This document shows positions 61,876 to 64,000 of a stretch of DNA of 64,000 bases, one piece after another (positions within the stretch are counted from its first letter, which is position 1; each line of letters begins with the position of its first letter). The notes below the pieces were generated by a model. It made no database searches. It was not told where the DNA came from and saw nothing but the letters and a program-made list of their open reading frames with translations. Origin of the DNA: Ptychodera flava (Eukaryota; Hemichordata; Enteropneusta; Ptychoderidae). A program made the position numbers and the translations under genes. The DNA lies in NCBI RefSeq assembly GCF_041260155.1, contig NC_091932.1:5231501-5295500 (forward strand). The letters are read 5' to 3'.

Positions 61876-61997
61876 TTGGTTCCGGGGCTGTCTTAGCTAG
61901 AGCGTTGAGGGCATTTTACGCCAGATATGATAATGGTGGTGCCGGGGCTGTCTTAGCCAGAGCGTTAGGGCATTGTACACCAGAGATGATAATGCTG
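61876..61997. repeat. 60-bp tandem duplication
   Basis: Two units opening CCGGGGCTGTCTTAGC (61882 and 61942) with the same following sequence (AGAGCGTT, GGGCATT, CCAGA-ATGATAATG). Confidence 0.8.
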
Positions 61998-62368
61998 CGA
62001 AGCAGACCAAAGCCTGTAAGTGTTAAAGAGTCTGGTATACTGCAGATCATGGTCATGGTCACTTCCTGCAGTCTATCTGTATCATATGGGCTGCACAAAA
62101 TGTCCGTCCCCAGGGGCAGGGGCGGGGGTAGGGGTGTCTTGGGCTCAGCAGAGGATTCTTCTTGCTATGATCTATTTTATTTTAATACATTTGACTATGA
62201 TATATATATTGCCGATAAACAATACTGCCAACCTTTGATGTCTTGGTCTTATGTTAGCACTGGCTTTGTAACAATTTCTTTTTCTCCTTCGCCGTGTTAC
62301 GTATTTGCCCTCTGTCAATCTTATGCGAAGTTTTGTCACGATGTTGCGCGTATTATCTCATGCGTTTG

Positions 62369-62600
62369 ATTGCCTTATGCGCCAAAGCAAGCAAGGGTAA
62401 ATTACTAATCTGTGGACGCTGTCTCCAGATTATCACCGGTTAACTTTGACAAAGTCAACAACGAACATACCAGCAAGGTATTCTGTTACACCTTGCTGGT
62501 ACGTTCGTTGTTGACTTTGTCAAAGTTAATCGGTGATAATCTGGTGACAGCGTCTACAGATTAGTAATTTACCCTTGCTTACTTTGGCGCATCAGGCGAT
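62369..62600. repeat. 232-bp near-perfect palindrome
   Basis: Two arms of about 111 bases (62369-62479 and 62490-62600) are reverse complements with only a handful of mismatches, around a loop of about 10 bases. Motifs such as CCAGCAAGGT / ACCTTGCTGG mark the centre. Non-coding. It is either a fold-back transposon or an inverted duplication. Confidence 0.9.
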
Positions 62601-62946
62601 ACTCTTCAGATCATAGATGCGGCATGGTGACAAAACATTTATGGAAAACACCAAAGGTTGGTAGAATAAACCTTTATTAGCAATACAACACCAGATGTGA
62701 GCAGGTTTTATCAATTTCGTACAGTACTCTCAGAGTTTAATCACTAATTATAAAACATTATTTAATATGAAAATGAGCTGTTAACTTGACACTGTTCAAT
62801 GCTTCATAGGACAATTAGATATCCATCAGATCAACATTTGTAGCATGTTTCATTAAATTTAATGCTGTAATTGTAGAGTAATATCACTAATTACAAAAGT
62901 ATTATTATAAAGATATATTTCAGATTTTTAGATATTTTTTTCTACC
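62601..62946. other. AT-rich spacer, nothing seen
   Basis: Between the palindrome and the second copy of the 1-kb repeat. No frame, repeat or RNA signature noticed. Confidence 0.6.
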
Positions 62947-64000
62947 ACAAATTTGTTCTGATCTGTTCAAACTTTTGTAATGTGAAGGCCAGTGTATGAT
63001 ATTTATGCATGGAACTATAACTTTTATGTCGTGAGAACAATGCCATTTTTGTGTGCACGAGTCAATAATATAATGTTATCGGCTTGTCTGCTTTTTTCCT
63101 TTTCCTTCTTTCTTTCCCCTTTTCCTTCATTATTTATTTAAAATGTGCCTCTCTGGCTTATATATAAGAACCATATGAAATCAAGAAATAATAAAATAAT
63201 ATTAAATCGCAAGACATTTATTGAAAACTCATTGACAACGCCTAAAAAATCTTTCTAAACGACAATGCACTTTGATCAACGCCAGGGGACCGTCGGTCAA
63301 ACAAAGAAGTACGCACAACTTGCCTTCCTACGATGATAGGGTGTGGTGGCTTGATCGGCAATCCATTAAGTTTTCTGTGCCAAGTAGTCACATTTTAGAC
63401 AGAATATTGTGAATTTGTTGAAGAAAGAGGTTTGTTTTGCGAGAAGGGAAACTTCATGACCGCTTTCCCTCTCTCAAAAGCCTGGTCGCTGCCTTCTCCC
63501 CTATATACTAACAAGCAGCCTGTCACAGTTCAAAAATTTGTCAACGTCAACTGAAGTCCAGCAAGAGAATAAAATTCGCTATGACAAAAGGTACGCTCTC
63601 CTGTTGACTGCCCTCAGGCCAACTCACTCTCACTAGACGATATATTCCTTACAAATCCTATCTATATGTGTCAGACAAAGTGTACACACGGAAGCGATCA
63701 TTGAACTTCTAACCTGTCCGTCTGATTTCATACACTGACTCGAAGACAATCTACGCGTGTCCGAGTCCACTATACTGTTGATGTACAAACAACGCCCAAT
63801 AACGACCTCTCGTTTACGAGGCTCCTTTAAATATATTACCTGTTTTTGAGCAGTGGTATTGTTCAACGATGCCATATGACGACTTAAAGGTTGCAGAAGT
63901 ACACAATTACTGACTGACAAATGATGATCCCGTTTTTAAGAACATGCTCCAGCGCTACGCGACGGAAATGCGAGGTATGAATTCCGATCTCATTTTATTT
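62947..64000. repeat. 1-kb direct repeat, copy 2, runs off the window
   Basis: Second copy of 22591-23640. Similarity begins at ACAAATTTGTTCTGATCTG in both and continues to the last base of the window, so the true right end is not visible. Confidence 0.85.

Noticed and set aside
61905-62369. 154-codon + strand frame
   Set aside because: It begins inside a 60-bp tandem duplication and ends at the edge of the 232-bp palindrome; no domain or splice support.

Overview
This is a window from an intron-rich, AT-leaning animal nuclear genome. It is packed with microsatellites and small transposon relics. The family mix (a DBH/MOXD1-type protein, PCSK9 C-terminal-type domains, Penelope-like and CR1-like retroelement remains, a tRNA-derived SINE) suggests a marine invertebrate, most probably a deuterostome such as a hemichordate or cephalochordate. 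That placement is inference; there is no species-diagnostic marker. Almost every long reading frame through AT, GA, GTAT or ACAAC repeats is spurious. The real coding sequence lies in short exons that I assembled by GT/AG sites, reading phase and family similarity.

Region 1 (1-15684, + strand) holds eleven exons, giving 528 residues, of a gene for a DBH/MOXD1-family protein (DOMON plus two copper type II ascorbate-dependent monooxygenase domains). The 5' end lies outside the window. The fold-defining cysteines and the family motifs are kept, but all six copper-ligand positions are replaced, so it should be a pseudoenzyme. Its introns carry several small inverted-repeat elements. One of these, at 9790-10185, is flanked by a perfect 14-bp direct repeat.

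Region 2 (15685-33600) is gene-poor. It has one plausible intronless gene on the - strand (20219-20836), a Penelope-like remnant (24.4-24.85 kb), the end of another reverse-transcriptase element (26.2-26.7 kb), a 1-kb block repeated at the far end of the window, and a tandem array of about 226-bp units (29.5-30.6 kb).

Region 3 (33600-53400) holds the most striking content: two convergent paralogues encoding a secreted protein that is only the PCSK9-type cysteine-rich C-terminal (V) domain, with three modules and no protease. The + strand copy (34189-40432) is intact, with six exons and 267 residues. The - strand copy (53368-47177) keeps the same six-exon layout, but four one-base length changes make it look like a pseudogene. 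A young non-autonomous LTR element sits in the last intron of the intact copy. A SINE and a 5'-truncated CR1-like LINE lie between the two genes.

Region 4 (53400-64000) has no gene I can support. It contains repeat-rich non-autonomous elements (55.8-56.9 and 58.5-59.7 kb), a 232-bp near-perfect palindrome (62369-62600), and the second copy of the 1-kb repeat, which runs off the window end.
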